Of a stretch of DNA of 64,000 bases, positions 35,867 to 46,030 are shown in pieces. This DNA is from Streptomyces lienomycini. GTDB taxonomy: Bacteria; Actinomycetota; Actinomycetes; Streptomycetales; Streptomycetaceae. The DNA is taken from contig NZ_CP116257.1 of NCBI RefSeq assembly GCF_027947595.1, positions 2,790,001 to 2,854,000 of the forward strand, given 5' to 3'. Both the position numbers and the translations under genes were made by a program. Each line of letters opens with the position of its first letter. Position 1 is the stretch's first letter. The notes under the pieces were generated by a model. The model made no database searches. It had not been told where the DNA came from and saw only the letters and a program-made list of their open reading frames with translations.

Positions 35867-37183
35867 ATGCGCAGCATCCGAGCCGCGGCCGTAGGCGCCG
35901 TCACCATGTCTCTCGCACTCGCCGCCACGGCCTGCGGAGGGGGCTCCTCCTCGGGCGGCGGATCAAACGACTCGCCGAAGGAACTCACCTACTGGGCGTC
36001 CAACCAGGGCGCCAGCGTCGAGGTGGACAAGAAGGTCCTCCAGCCCGAACTCGACAAGTTCGAGAAGGAGACCGGCATCAAGGTCAAGCTGGAGGTCGTG
36101 CCCTGGTCCGACCTGCTGAACCGGATCCTCACGGCCACCACCTCCGGCCAGGGCCCCGACGTCCTCAACATCGGCAACACCTGGAGCGCCTCGCTCCAGG
36201 CCACCGGCGCCCTGCTGCCCTGGGACGCGAAGAACTTCGAGAAGATCGGCGGCAGGGACCGCTTCGTCGACTCCGCGCTCGGCTCGACCGGCGTCAAGGG
36301 CCAGGACCCGGCCGCCGTCCCGCTGTACTCGATGGCCTACGCGCTCTACTACAACAAGCAGATGTTCGCCGACGCCGGCATCACCAGGCCCCCGGCCACC
36401 TGGGACGAACTCGTCGAGACCGGCAAGAAGATCTCCAAGGGCGGCAAGTGGGGCCTGGGCGCCGAGGGCTCCAACCTGTCCAACAACATCCACCAGGTCT
36501 TCGTCCTCGCCAAGCAGCACGGCGCCGACTTCTTCACCGCCGACGGCAAGCCCGACTTCACCTCCGAGGGCGCCGTCGCCGCCGTCAAGCAGTACGTCGA
36601 CCTGATGGCCCAGGACAAGGTCATCGCGCCCGGCAACGCCGAGTACGCGCAGAACCAGTCCCTCAGCGACTTCGCCAAGGGCAAGACGGCCATGGTGCTG
36701 TGGCAGACCGCCTCCGCCACCTTCAAGACCATGGGCATGGAGGACGACGAGTGGGGCGTTGCCCCCGCCCCCGTCCCGTCCGGCACCCCCGGCGCGGGCA
36801 CCGCCACCAACTCCATGGTCGCCGGCATCAACATGGCCGTCTTCAAGAACACCGACAACATCGACGGCGCCACCGAGTTCGTGAACTTCATGACCGGCGA
36901 CGCCGAGCAGAAGATCCTCAACAAGGCGTACGGCTCCATCCCGCCGGTCAAGGCCGCCCAGACCGACCCGGCGTTCAACACCCAGGCCACCGCCGTCCTG
37001 CGCGAGACCCTCGCCACCAGCGCCGCCCCGCTGCCCCAGGTGGCCGACGAGTCGCAGTTCGAGACCGCGGTCGGCACCGCCGTCAAGGAACTCTTCGCCG
37101 ACGCCGCCAACGGACACGAGGTGACCACCGAGTCCGTCAAGGAGAAGCTCGCCAAGGCACAGCAGCAGATGCCCAACAAGTGA
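35867..37183 (+). CDS. Sugar ABC transporter substrate-binding lipoprotein
   Basis: A 438-residue cluster-B solute-binding protein. The signal peptide (MRSIRAAAVGAVTMSLALA) ends in the lipobox LAATAC, followed by a Gly/Ser linker. Then come KELTYWASNQGASVEVDKKV, GPDVLNIGNTWSAS, VPLYSMAYALYYNKQMFADAGI and GKTAMVLWQTAS, typical of oligosaccharide-binding proteins. ATG 35867 has CCAGGAG just upstream; an open frame from 35789 starts before the signal peptide and lacks a ribosome site. It is the first gene of an operon with two permeases and a GH1 enzyme, so a beta-glucoside or cello-oligosaccharide is a likely ligand. No ATPase gene is present. Confidence 0.87.
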   Translation: MRSIRAAAVGAVTMSLALAATACGGGSSSGGGSNDSPKELTYWASNQGASVEVDKKVLQPELDKFEKETGIKVKLEVVPWSDLLNRILTATTSGQGPDVLNIGNTWSASLQATGALLPWDAKNFEKIGGRDRFVDSALGSTGVKGQDPAAVPLYSMAYALYYNKQMFADAGITRPPATWDELVETGKKISKGGKWGLGAEGSNLSNNIHQVFVLAKQHGADFFTADGKPDFTSEGAVAAVKQYVDLMAQDKVIAPGNAEYAQNQSLSDFAKGKTAMVLWQTASATFKTMGMEDDEWGVAPAPVPSGTPGAGTATNSMVAGINMAVFKNTDNIDGATEFVNFMTGDAEQKILNKAYGSIPPVKAAQTDPAFNTQATAVLRETLATSAAPLPQVADESQFETAVGTAVKELFADAANGHEVTTESVKEKLAKAQQQMPNK

Positions 37184-37238
37184 GCGCCTTGACTCCCGTC
37201 CCAGCCCCACCGACTCCGACACGGACACGGACCCAGCC

Positions 37239-38276
37239 ATGACCACCACCACCGCCTCGGCGCAGCCCGGCGAGCGGACGGTCGGCAAGAGCTCCCCCGG
37301 GACGGCGCGCGGGCCCCGCCGCCGTCCCGGGCGGATCCGCCGCATCGGCCTGCCCTACCTGCTGCTCCTGCCGGCCCTGCTGCTCGAACTCCTCGTCCAC
37401 CTGGTGCCGATGGTCATCGGCATCGCGATGAGCTTCAAGGAACTCACCCAGTTCTACATCCGCGACTGGACCACCGCTCCGTGGACCGGCCTCGACAACT
37501 TCACCATGTCCGTGGACTTCGACGCCCCCGTCGGCGAGGCGCTGCTCCACTCCTTCCTCGTCACCTGCGCGTTCACCGTCCTCTCCGTCGGCCTGTGCTG
37601 GTTCATCGGCACCGCCGCCGCGATCTGCATGCAGGACGCCTTCCGCGGCCGCGGCCTGCTCCGCGCGCTCTTCCTGGTGCCGTACGCGCTGCCCGTCTAC
37701 GCGGCCGTCATCACCTGGGCCTTCATGTTCCAGCACGACAACGGCCTGGTGAACCACGTCCTGCACGACCAGCTCGGCCTCACCGACAAGCCCTCCTTCT
37801 GGCTGATCGGAGACAACAGCTTCGTCGCCCTGCTCGTGGTGTCCGTCTGGAAGGGCTGGCCGTTCGCCTTCCTCATCGTCATGGCCGGGCTGCAGAACAT
37901 CCCCAAGGAGCTGTACGAGGCCGCAGCCCTCGACGGCGCCGGCGTCTGGCAGCAGATCCGCCGCATCACCCTGCCGTCGCTGCGCCCCGTCAACCAGGTC
38001 CTCGTCCTGGTGCTGTTCCTGTGGACGTTCAACGACTTCAACACGCCGTTCGTCCTGTTCGGCAAGGCCGCTCCGGAGGCCGCCGACCTGATCTCCATCC
38101 ACATCTACCAGTCGTCGTTCGTCACCTGGAACTTCGGCACCGGCTCCGCGATGTCGGTCCTGCTGCTGCTCTTCCTGCTGCTGGTGACGGGCGTGTACCT
38201 GTTCCTGACCTCCCGGGTCACCAGGACCCCGCGGGCGCCGCGGAAGCACGAGGAAAGGCGGACGGCCGATGTCTAG
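37239..38276 (+). CDS. Sugar ABC transporter permease (MalF-like)
   Basis: A 345-residue inner-membrane permease. After a 38-residue basic/Pro-rich cytoplasmic start come six helices, with the EAA loop at LYEAAALDGAGVWQQIRRITLPSL. The large second-to-third loop (FTMSVDFDAPVGEALLHSF) is typical of MalF-type sugar permeases. ATG 37239 is 55 bp after the lipoprotein, and the end overlaps the next permease start by 8 bp (38269-38276), so the two are coupled. It forms the channel with the next gene product. Confidence 0.88.
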   Translation: MTTTTASAQPGERTVGKSSPGTARGPRRRPGRIRRIGLPYLLLLPALLLELLVHLVPMVIGIAMSFKELTQFYIRDWTTAPWTGLDNFTMSVDFDAPVGEALLHSFLVTCAFTVLSVGLCWFIGTAAAICMQDAFRGRGLLRALFLVPYALPVYAAVITWAFMFQHDNGLVNHVLHDQLGLTDKPSFWLIGDNSFVALLVVSVWKGWPFAFLIVMAGLQNIPKELYEAAALDGAGVWQQIRRITLPSLRPVNQVLVLVLFLWTFNDFNTPFVLFGKAAPEAADLISIHIYQSSFVTWNFGTGSAMSVLLLLFLLLVTGVYLFLTSRVTRTPRAPRKHEERRTADV

Positions 38277-39123
38277 GTCCCCGATGGCGGCGCCGCGCTC
38301 CTTCACCTGGACCCGCCGCGTCTTCCTCACCCTGCTCACCGGATTCGTGCTGCTGCCGGTGTACGTCATGGTGTCCAGTTCGCTGAAGCCGCTCGAGGAC
38401 GTCTCCAGCCAGTTCCACTGGCTGCCGAGCAACCTCACCATCCGTCCGTACATCGACATCTGGTCGACGGTCCCGCTGGCGAAGTACTTCCTCAACTCGC
38501 TCATCGTGGCGGGCGCCGCGACCGTCTGCTCCGTCGTGATCGCCGTCTTCGCCGCCTACGCCGTCAGCCGCTACGAGTTCCGCGGCAAGCGCGTCTTCTC
38601 GGTGACCGTCCTGTCCACGCAGATGTTCCCGGGCATCCTCTTCCTGCTGCCCCTGTTCCTGATCTACGTGAACATCGGCAACACCACCGGCATCGCCCTG
38701 TTCGGCTCCCGCGGCGGCCTCATCCTCACGTACCTGACCTTCTCCCTGCCCTTCTCCATCTGGATGCTGATCGGGTACTTCGACTCGGTGCCCCGCGACC
38801 TGGACGAGGCGGCGCTCGTGGACGGCTGCGGACCGCTGCGCGCCCTCTTCAAGGTCGTCGTGCCCGCGGCCGTCCCCGGCATCGTCGCGGTCGCCGTCTA
38901 CGCCTTCATGACCGCCTGGGGCGAGGTCCTGTTCGCCTCCGTCATGACCAACGACGCCACCCGTACGCTGGCCGTCGGACTCCAGGGCTACTCCACGCAG
39001 AACGACGTGTACTGGAACCAGATCATGGCCGCCTCGCTCGTCGTGAGCGTCCCCGTGGTGGCGGGCTTCCTGCTGCTGCAGCGCTACCTGGTGGCGGGCC
39101 TCACGGCCGGAGCCGTCAAGTGA
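38269..39123 (+). CDS. Sugar ABC transporter permease (MalG-like)
   Basis: A 284-residue permease with six membrane segments. Its EAA loop reads [24 protein letters not shown], and its C-terminus is [11 protein letters not shown], characteristic of MalG-type sugar permeases. Its start lies inside the previous permease gene. Its stop overlaps or abuts the GH1 start, so the operon reads lipoprotein, permease, permease, glucosidase with no gap of consequence. Confidence 0.88.
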   Translation: MSRSPMAAPRSFTWTRRVFLTLLTGFVLLPVYVMVSSSLKPLEDVSSQFHWLPSNLTIRPYIDIWSTVPLAKYFLNSLIVAGAATVCSVVIAVFAAYAVSRYEFRGKRVFSVTVLSTQMFPGILFLLPLFLIYVNIGNTTGIALFGSRGGLILTYLTFSLPFSIWMLIGYFDSVPRDLDEAALVDGCGPLRALFKVVVPAAVPGIVAVAVYAFMTAWGEVLFASVMTNDATRTLAVGLQGYSTQNDVYWNQIMAASLVVSVPVVAGFLLLQRYLVAGLTAGAVK

Positions 39124-39167
39124 CCGACGCACCCCGGCACGATCACCCCCAACCCGAAAGGACCTTC

Positions 39168-40526
<1,359 letters not shown>

Positions 40527-40534
40527 GAACCCGC

Positions 40535-40566
40535 GGTGGGCGCGGACGCGGGAGTCCGCGCCCACC
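40535..40566. terminator. Bidirectional terminator after GH1 gene
   Basis: A perfect 13-bp stem (40535-40547 with 40554-40566) and a 6-nt loop lie in the 57-bp gap between convergent genes. Confidence 0.88.
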
Positions 40567-40583
40567 ACGGTCCGCGTGTGTCC

Positions 40584-41402
40584 TCAGGCGCCCTTCCTCG
40601 CCACTCCGCCGTAGATACCGATCGGCGGGGCGTCGGGGCGCGGCGCCTCGTCGGCACGCCAGTCGGTGACCCGGACCAGCCCCGGTTCGACCATCGCGAA
40701 GTCGCCGAACAGGTCGAGGACCGCCGCGTGCGACCGCAGACTCAGGGACGCCGAAGCGTTGTCGTAGACGGCCGCCGCGTCCGCACGCCGGTCCTCGTGG
40801 ACGTCACCCGTCGCGTGCGACAGCACGAGGTAGGAACCGGCCGGCAGCGCGTCGCGCAGCGTGGCGACGATGCCCGCGGGATCCTCCGCTTCGGTGACGA
40901 AGTGCACGACCGCCACCAGCAGCAGGGCCACCGGCTGGTCGAAGTCGATGACCTCGCGCACCTCGGGATGGTCGAGGATCGCCCGCGGATCGCGCAGGTC
41001 GGCCAGGACGACGGCCGTGCCCGGATCGTCCGCGAGGGCCCTCGAATGAGCACCGACGACGGGGTCGTTGTCGACATAGGCGACACGGGTGCCGGGGGCC
41101 AGCGACCGTGCGATCTGGTGCACGTTGGGCTCGGTGGGCAGGCCCGTCCCCACGTCGAGTATCTGGCGGACGCCGCCCTCGGCCACCACGTGCCGCACCG
41201 CCCGGTGCATGAAGCGCCGGTTGGCGAGTACCCCCTCCCGCACCTCGGGCGCCGCCTTCATGAACTGCTCGGCGGCCCGCTGATCGACCTCGTAGTTGTC
41301 CTTCCCACCGAGGAAGTAGTCGTACATCCGGGCAGGATGGGGCTTGCCGGTGTCGATCCAGTCGGGGTGGGCGGCGTTGTCGTCACCGCTCGGGGAGGTC
41401 AT
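40584..41402 (-). CDS. SAM-dependent methyltransferase, DUF574 family
   Basis: A 272-residue protein of the actinobacterial DUF574 (Methyltransf_19) family. Family marks are DTGKPHPARMYDYFLGGKDNYEVDQ at the start, FMHRAVRHVVAEGGVRQILDVGTGLPTEPNVHQIA (SAM-binding glycine loop), AYVDNDPVVGAHSRALL-type sequence and VALLLVAVVHFV. The substrate is unknown for almost all members, which occur in many copies per Streptomyces genome. ATG 41402 follows an AGGAC-type site; an open frame upstream to 41657 crosses the divergent gene and is not used. A second member starts 201 bp away in the opposite direction. Confidence 0.86.
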   Translation of the reverse strand: MTSPSGDDNAAHPDWIDTGKPHPARMYDYFLGGKDNYEVDQRAAEQFMKAAPEVREGVLANRRFMHRAVRHVVAEGGVRQILDVGTGLPTEPNVHQIARSLAPGTRVAYVDNDPVVGAHSRALADDPGTAVVLADLRDPRAILDHPEVREVIDFDQPVALLLVAVVHFVTEAEDPAGIVATLRDALPAGSYLVLSHATGDVHEDRRADAAAVYDNASASLSLRSHAAVLDLFGDFAMVEPGLVRVTDWRADEAPRPDAPPIGIYGGVARKGA

Positions 41403-41602
41403 GCAGCCTGACTCCGTCCTCAACTCGGGTGCCACGCAGGGAAAACCGTGACGGGCGACTGTCGGAACGTCATCTTGGCACGGCACCTCGGCGCGGCGGG
41501 GCCGAGCCCGTCGACCGGCCCCGTCGGCACCCCCGTGACCCGGGCCCGATCCGGATAGGCTGACGACCTGCCGATGCCGTTCCGTGTACGGAGGAGTGTC
41601 CT

Positions 41603-42388
41603 GTGACCGCCGGTATGCCCCAGCCCCGCATCGACACGAGCAAGCCGCACCCCGCACGCGTCTACGACTGGCTGCTGGGCGGCAAGGACAACTACCCCGT
41701 GGACCAGAAGGTCGGCGAGACGCTTCCCGAGGAGGCCCGGGGCAACGCGGCCCGGAACCGGGCGTTCATGCACCGCGCGGCGGCCTGGCTGGCGCAGAGC
41801 GGCGTCGACCAGTTCCTCGACATAGGCACCGGCATCCCCACGGAACCCAACCTGCACCAGATCGTGCAGAAGGTCCGGCCGGAGGCCCGCGTCGTCTACG
41901 CGGACAACGACCCCATCGTCCTCCGGCACGCGGAAGCACTGCTGACCAGCAGCCCGGAGGGCGTCACCGCCTTCCTCCACGCCGACGTACGGCAGCCCGC
42001 GACGATCCTCACCCGCGCCGCCGAGGTACTGGACTTCGACCGGCCGATCGCCCTCTCCCTCATCGCACTCCTGCACTTCCTGCCCGACGACGAGGACCCC
42101 TACGCCGTCGTGCGCACCCTGGTGGCGGCGCTCCCCTCCGGCAGCCACCTGCTCCTGTCGCACGGCACCGCCGACCAGCACCCGGAGCTGAAACAGGAGA
42201 CCGAGGCCGCGTACCGCAAGGGCGCGATCCCCCTGCGGATGCGCACCAGGAGCGAGGTCGAGCCCTTCTTCGCGGGACTGGAACTCGCCCCGCCCGGCCT
42301 GGTGTTCGCCACGGACTGGTACCAGCAGGAGCCCGCGCCGGCACGGGAACGCAGCGGCTTCTACGTGGGCGTCGCACGGATCCCCTGA
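41603..42388 (+). CDS. SAM-dependent methyltransferase, DUF574 family (second copy)
   Basis: A 261-residue DUF574 methyltransferase, divergent from its paralogue. It shares IDTSKPHPARVYDWLLGGKDNYPVDQ, FMHRAAAWLAQSGVDQFLDIGTGIPTEPNLHQI and VVYADNDPIVL, and has PIALSLIALLHFLPDDEDP where the first has VALLLVAVVHFV. GTG 41603 has GGAG upstream (GTACGGAGGAGTGTCCT). The two are clearly related but far from identical, so the pair is an old duplication and not a recent one. Confidence 0.86.
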   Translation: MTAGMPQPRIDTSKPHPARVYDWLLGGKDNYPVDQKVGETLPEEARGNAARNRAFMHRAAAWLAQSGVDQFLDIGTGIPTEPNLHQIVQKVRPEARVVYADNDPIVLRHAEALLTSSPEGVTAFLHADVRQPATILTRAAEVLDFDRPIALSLIALLHFLPDDEDPYAVVRTLVAALPSGSHLLLSHGTADQHPELKQETEAAYRKGAIPLRMRTRSEVEPFFAGLELAPPGLVFATDWYQQEPAPARERSGFYVGVARIP

Positions 42389-42526
42389 GCCGGTCGGGAG
42401 CGAGGGCCGGACGGGCCGCCGACGCCTGCCACGCCGCCTTGACGTGAGCCGGAACCGGCCGATACTTGTGCGCAGCATGGGTCGGTCGGTGTCCGTGGAG
42501 TCCGTGGTCGGCGCGAGGCGGGACAG

Positions 42527-44167
42527 ATGAAGAAGAGACTGTGTGCCACGGGTGCCGTGCTCGGCGTCCTCACCACGTCGGCCGCACTTCCACCGGCCGC
42601 CGAGGCGTCCCCGCATCCTCGCGGGTACCCGGCGTCCACCCGGCAGGTGCTCCCGCTGGGCCCCGCCGACCTCCCCGAGCGGCGCACCACGACCACCCTG
42701 CAGCCCGGTGTCACCCTCACCCGCATCGTGCGCGGGAACGCCGACGACCCCGCTCTCCACTGGACCGTCGAGGTCTCCATCCCCGGCGGCGACACCTCCC
42801 CGGACCCCGACGCACCGCCCACGGCCCTCAAGGACCGGCCGAGCGCCGACGAACTGGTCGCCGATCTGCGGCAGGACGGCTTCGACGCCCGGGCCGAGGA
42901 GGTGAGGACGCCCCGGACGGCCGACTACACGGGCGGCACCCTCGGCTGGAGGGTCCGCGTCGGCACGTTCGACTCGCAGTCCACCGCGACGGCCGAACGC
43001 ACCCGCCTGAGAGCGGCCGGTCACGCGGGATCGGCCGTCTACACGGGCTGGGACGGCGAGGCCACGGACCGCGGTCCCTGGCACGTCGACGTGCTCACCG
43101 TCGACCCGCGCCGATTCCGCGGCACCCTGGACGCCTCGTACGGCCCGGACCTGGAGAACCGCGAGACGACCAGTGAACTCTCGGCCTCGGCCGCCGCGAC
43201 CGCCGCGGTCAACGCGGGGTTCTTCGTCCTGGACCCCAGGGCGGGCGCGCCGGGAGACCCGGCCGGAGTGGGCGTGTACGACGGACGCCTGCTGAGCGAA
43301 CCGGTGGCCGGACGCCCCGCCCTCGTCCTCCACGACAACGCCCGCCGCACGGAGATCACCCGCCTCACCTGGCAGGGCCGGATCACCAGCCGGGCCTCGG
43401 CCCTCCGCCTGAACGGCATCAACCGCGTACCGGGCCTGATCAGGAACTGCGGCGGCAGCGCCGGCGACACCCCGACCTCGCTGCCCCTGCACGACGTGAC
43501 CTGCACCAACCCCGACGAGTTGGTCGCCTTCACCCCGGAGTACGGCGGACACACACCCGGGGGCGACGGACTGGAAGCCGTGCTCGACGCCGACGACCGG
43601 GTCGTCCAACTGCGCTCGCCACGAGGCGGAACGCTCCCCGCGGGCGGCAGCTCCGTCCAGGCGACCGGTGAACGCGTCGCCGACCTGACCGCCCTGGCCC
43701 GGGTGGGCGAGCGACTGCGTCCGAGCACGACCCTGCTGGACGAACGCGGCCGGAGGATCTCCCCCTCCTTCCGCACGGACATCGTGAACGCGGGCCCCGA
43801 ACTGCTCCGCGACGGTCGGATCCACGTCACCCCCGCCACCGACGGCATGGTGCGCCCCGACGATCCGAGCTGGTACTACGGCTGGGTCCACAAGCGCAAC
43901 CCGCGCACCCTGGCCGGAGTCGACGGCGCGGGCCGCACCGTCCTGGTCACCGCCGACGGACGCGACACCGGCTCCCTCGGACTCAGCATCACCGAGAGCG
44001 CCCGGGTGGCGAAGTCACTGGGCCTGCGCGACGCGGTCAACCTGGACGGCGGCGGCTCGACGACCATGGTGGCCGACGGTTCCGTACTCAACACCCCTTC
44101 GGACGCCACGGGCGAACGCCCCGTCGGCGACGCGCTGTTGATCCTGCCGCGCCGACACGGACCCTGA
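42527..44167 (+). CDS. Exported phosphodiester glycosidase (NAGPA) family protein
   Basis: A 546-residue exported protein. The signal peptide (MKKRLCATGAVLGVLTTSAA, then PPAAEAS) is followed by a region with a SPOR-like segment (LGWRVRVGTFDSQSTATAERTRLRAAG, about 150-178) and then the NAGPA domain. The NAGPA marks are AVNAGFF (about 226), ILR-type turns, LAGVDGAGRTVLVTADGR, and the catalytic LDGGGSTTMVADG near the end. The family includes the mammalian enzyme that uncovers mannose-6-phosphate; bacterial members cleave phosphodiester-linked sugars or remodel envelope glycans. ATG 42527 follows GGCGAGGCGGGAC. The gene stands alone. The target is unknown, and cell-wall or teichoic-acid-like glycans are possible. 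Confidence 0.85.
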   Translation: MKKRLCATGAVLGVLTTSAALPPAAEASPHPRGYPASTRQVLPLGPADLPERRTTTTLQPGVTLTRIVRGNADDPALHWTVEVSIPGGDTSPDPDAPPTALKDRPSADELVADLRQDGFDARAEEVRTPRTADYTGGTLGWRVRVGTFDSQSTATAERTRLRAAGHAGSAVYTGWDGEATDRGPWHVDVLTVDPRRFRGTLDASYGPDLENRETTSELSASAAATAAVNAGFFVLDPRAGAPGDPAGVGVYDGRLLSEPVAGRPALVLHDNARRTEITRLTWQGRITSRASALRLNGINRVPGLIRNCGGSAGDTPTSLPLHDVTCTNPDELVAFTPEYGGHTPGGDGLEAVLDADDRVVQLRSPRGGTLPAGGSSVQATGERVADLTALARVGERLRPSTTLLDERGRRISPSFRTDIVNAGPELLRDGRIHVTPATDGMVRPDDPSWYYGWVHKRNPRTLAGVDGAGRTVLVTADGRDTGSLGLSITESARVAKSLGLRDAVNLDGGGSTTMVADGSVLNTPSDATGERPVGDALLILPRRHGP

Positions 44168-44204
44168 CCTGACCTGACCTGACCTGACCTGACCTGACCT
44201 GACC
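44165..44204. repeat. Pentanucleotide microsatellite (TGACC)8
   Basis: Eight perfect TGACC units start with the stop codon of the NAGPA-family gene, followed by degenerate TGATG/TGATC/TGACC units to about 44219. A 5-bp repeat in noncoding DNA points to replication slippage. Confidence 0.95.
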
Positions 44205-44233
44205 TGATGTGATCTGACCCGCCCGTGCCATGC

Positions 44234-44275
44234 GCCGAACGCCGAACGCCGAACGCCGAACGCCGATCGCCGACC
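44234..44275. repeat. Heptanucleotide microsatellite (GCCGAAC)4 plus two degenerate units
   Basis: Four perfect GCCGAAC units (44234-44261) and two imperfect ones (GCCGATC, GCCGACC) lie in the same intergenic gap as the TGACC array. The 166-bp gap is mostly simple repeats. No promoter is clear in it. Confidence 0.92.
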
Positions 44276-44333
44276 AACTGAGTACGCACCCGCACCACCG
44301 CGCGAGAGCCAGCAACCCACCCAGGGAGCCGCC

Positions 44334-45365
44334 GTGTTCGCGAACGTGCCCCACACCGTCCTGAGCCCCGCGCGGGCCAGGGTCCTCCTGATCCTCGCCG
44401 TACTGCTGGCCGTCCTGGCGCCGACCGCGCCCGGGGCGCTGGCCGCGGGGAAGCCGGACGCGGCCGCACGCCCCGGCGCGGAAGTCGTCGACGTCACCCG
44501 GGTCGCGGACCGGCAGGTCGACCTGTCCGTGCGGTCGACCGCCCTGGGCGGCCGCACGGTCAACGTCCGCCTCCTCACCCCCGACGGCTGGAACCCGCAC
44601 GACCGGCACCGCCGACAGCACTGGCCCACCCTCTGGCTGCTGCACGGCTGCTGCGGCGACTACACGTCCTGGACGAGCATGACGGACGTGGCGGACACCG
44701 CCAGCCTGCGCGACGTCCTCGTCGTCATGCCCGAGGCGGGCTGGAACGGCTGGTACAGCGACTGGTGGAACCACGGGCAGGGCGGCGACCCGGCGTGGGA
44801 GACCTTCCACACGAAGGAGCTGCGCCGGCTCCTGGAACGCGACTGGGGCGCGGGCTCGGACCGTGTGGTCGCCGGCCTTTCGATGGGCGGCCAGGGAGCC
44901 CTCCTCTACGCCGCCCGGCACCCGGGCATGTTCAGGGCGACGGCGGCGTACTCCGGATCCGCCCACCCGCTCCTGAACGACGAGTCGATCGACCGCATCA
45001 TGGGCTTCTTCGCCGGCCAGGGCGACGATCCGCTCCGCGTCTGGGGCGACCCGACGGCCCAACGCCGGATCTGGCAGGCCCACGACCCCTTCCACCTCGC
45101 CAAGCGGCTGAGGTCCATCCCGGTCTACCTCTCCTGCGGCGACGGCACCACCGGCCCCCTGGACCAGCCAGGTGCCACCAGCGCCCTGGAGGCCGACTTC
45201 AACCGCCAGAACCACGCGCTCGCGGCCGAGCTGAACCGGGTGGGCGCGAGGCACCTGACGACCAACTTCTACGGTCCGGGGACCCACGGCTGGGCGTACT
45301 GGGAAAGGGAGTTGCACGCGTCGCTGCCGATGCTGCTGGGCGCGTTGGGCATCGACGGCGGCTGA
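44334..45365 (+). CDS. Exported esterase, Ag85/esterase D-type alpha/beta hydrolase
   Basis: A 343-residue exported protein. A hydrophobic start (VLLILAVLLAVLAPTAPGALA, about 17-37) acts as signal peptide. The mature part has WPTLWLLHGCCGDYTSW (oxyanion region), LVVMPEAGWNGWYSDWW, the nucleophile elbow VAGLSMGGQGALLYAARHP (Ser183), and a likely catalytic His in YGPGTHGWAYWE. This is the esterase fold shared by antigen 85 mycolyltransferases and tributyrin esterases. GTG 44334 follows GGGAG. Streptomycetes have no mycolic acids, so a secreted acyl esterase (lipid, acetyl or feruloyl) is more likely than acyltransfer. The substrate is not visible. Confidence 0.85.
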   Translation: MFANVPHTVLSPARARVLLILAVLLAVLAPTAPGALAAGKPDAAARPGAEVVDVTRVADRQVDLSVRSTALGGRTVNVRLLTPDGWNPHDRHRRQHWPTLWLLHGCCGDYTSWTSMTDVADTASLRDVLVVMPEAGWNGWYSDWWNHGQGGDPAWETFHTKELRRLLERDWGAGSDRVVAGLSMGGQGALLYAARHPGMFRATAAYSGSAHPLLNDESIDRIMGFFAGQGDDPLRVWGDPTAQRRIWQAHDPFHLAKRLRSIPVYLSCGDGTTGPLDQPGATSALEADFNRQNHALAAELNRVGARHLTTNFYGPGTHGWAYWERELHASLPMLLGALGIDGG

Positions 45366-45390
45366 TCCTCAACCCTGCACGCCCGGTGGC

Positions 45391-45951
45391 TCAGAACCCC
45401 CACCGCGTATGGCTGTAGACCCCCTCGTCCCGGCCGAACCCGTACGCGGTGACGGGGGCCACCGCGAACAGCACCGCGTCTCCGCGCCGCATGGCGTCCC
45501 CGATGCCGTGGAAGGTGCCTTCGGCCGACGTGATGTGCGCCCCGTACTTCCTCTCGTAGGCCGCGACCACCTCCTCCAGCACCGCCGGATCGGCGACCGG
45601 TTCCGCCTCGCCCTCGACCACGAGGTCGAACCCCTCGGTGAGCGAGTTCCCGCCCGTGATCAGCGCGCAGCGCGCATCGTGCGCCAGGTTCCGGGCCTTC
45701 TGCTCACCGGGACCGGTGGAGAAGTACAGCACCCCGTCGTGCCACGCCGCGATCACCGGTGTGACGTGCGGTCCGCCACCGGGCCGCACCGTGGCCACCC
45801 AGAAGATCTCGGCGGCCTCCAGACGCCGCCGGGCCTCGTCCCAGTCGGTGGCGGTGACGTCCGCGGTGCCCGGACGAGGTTGGAGTGCGGAGCTGTAGCG
45901 GGCGTCGAGTTCGGTCGAGGGCTGCTTCGCGGTAGGTCGTCGTACGGACAT
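45391..45951 (-). CDS. Pyridoxamine 5'-phosphate oxidase-fold protein (F420/FMN type)
   Basis: A 186-residue split-barrel flavin/deazaflavin-binding protein. It has IFWVATVRPGGGPHVTPVIAAWHDGVLYFSTG, KARNLAHDARCALITG and the C-terminal APVTAYGFGRDEGVYSHTRWGF, typical of the PPOX-class F420- or FMN-binding proteins of actinobacteria. Members reduce diverse compounds or act in quinone reduction. The start at 45951 has GGAGTCC upstream. It lies downstream of the alpha/beta hydrolase gene in the same direction (79 bp), possibly in one operon. Confidence 0.86.
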   Translation of the reverse strand: MSVRRPTAKQPSTELDARYSSALQPRPGTADVTATDWDEARRRLEAAEIFWVATVRPGGGPHVTPVIAAWHDGVLYFSTGPGEQKARNLAHDARCALITGGNSLTEGFDLVVEGEAEPVADPAVLEEVVAAYERKYGAHITSAEGTFHGIGDAMRRGDAVLFAVAPVTAYGFGRDEGVYSHTRWGF

Positions 45952-46030
45952 GGCGGACTCCTGGTTCTCTCATCCGTCTCATCGCTCTCTCATGCGTCTC
46001 CTCCGTAACGACCGCCGGGCGGCCCGGAAA

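Noticed and set aside
41420..43891. An 823-residue minus-strand open frame opposite the second DUF574 and NAGPA-family genes
   Set aside because: It spans two real genes and an intergenic gap and has no family-like sequence.
44165..44275. Repeat arrays that might look like a CRISPR
   Set aside because: The units are 5 and 7 bp with no spacers, and no cas genes are nearby.
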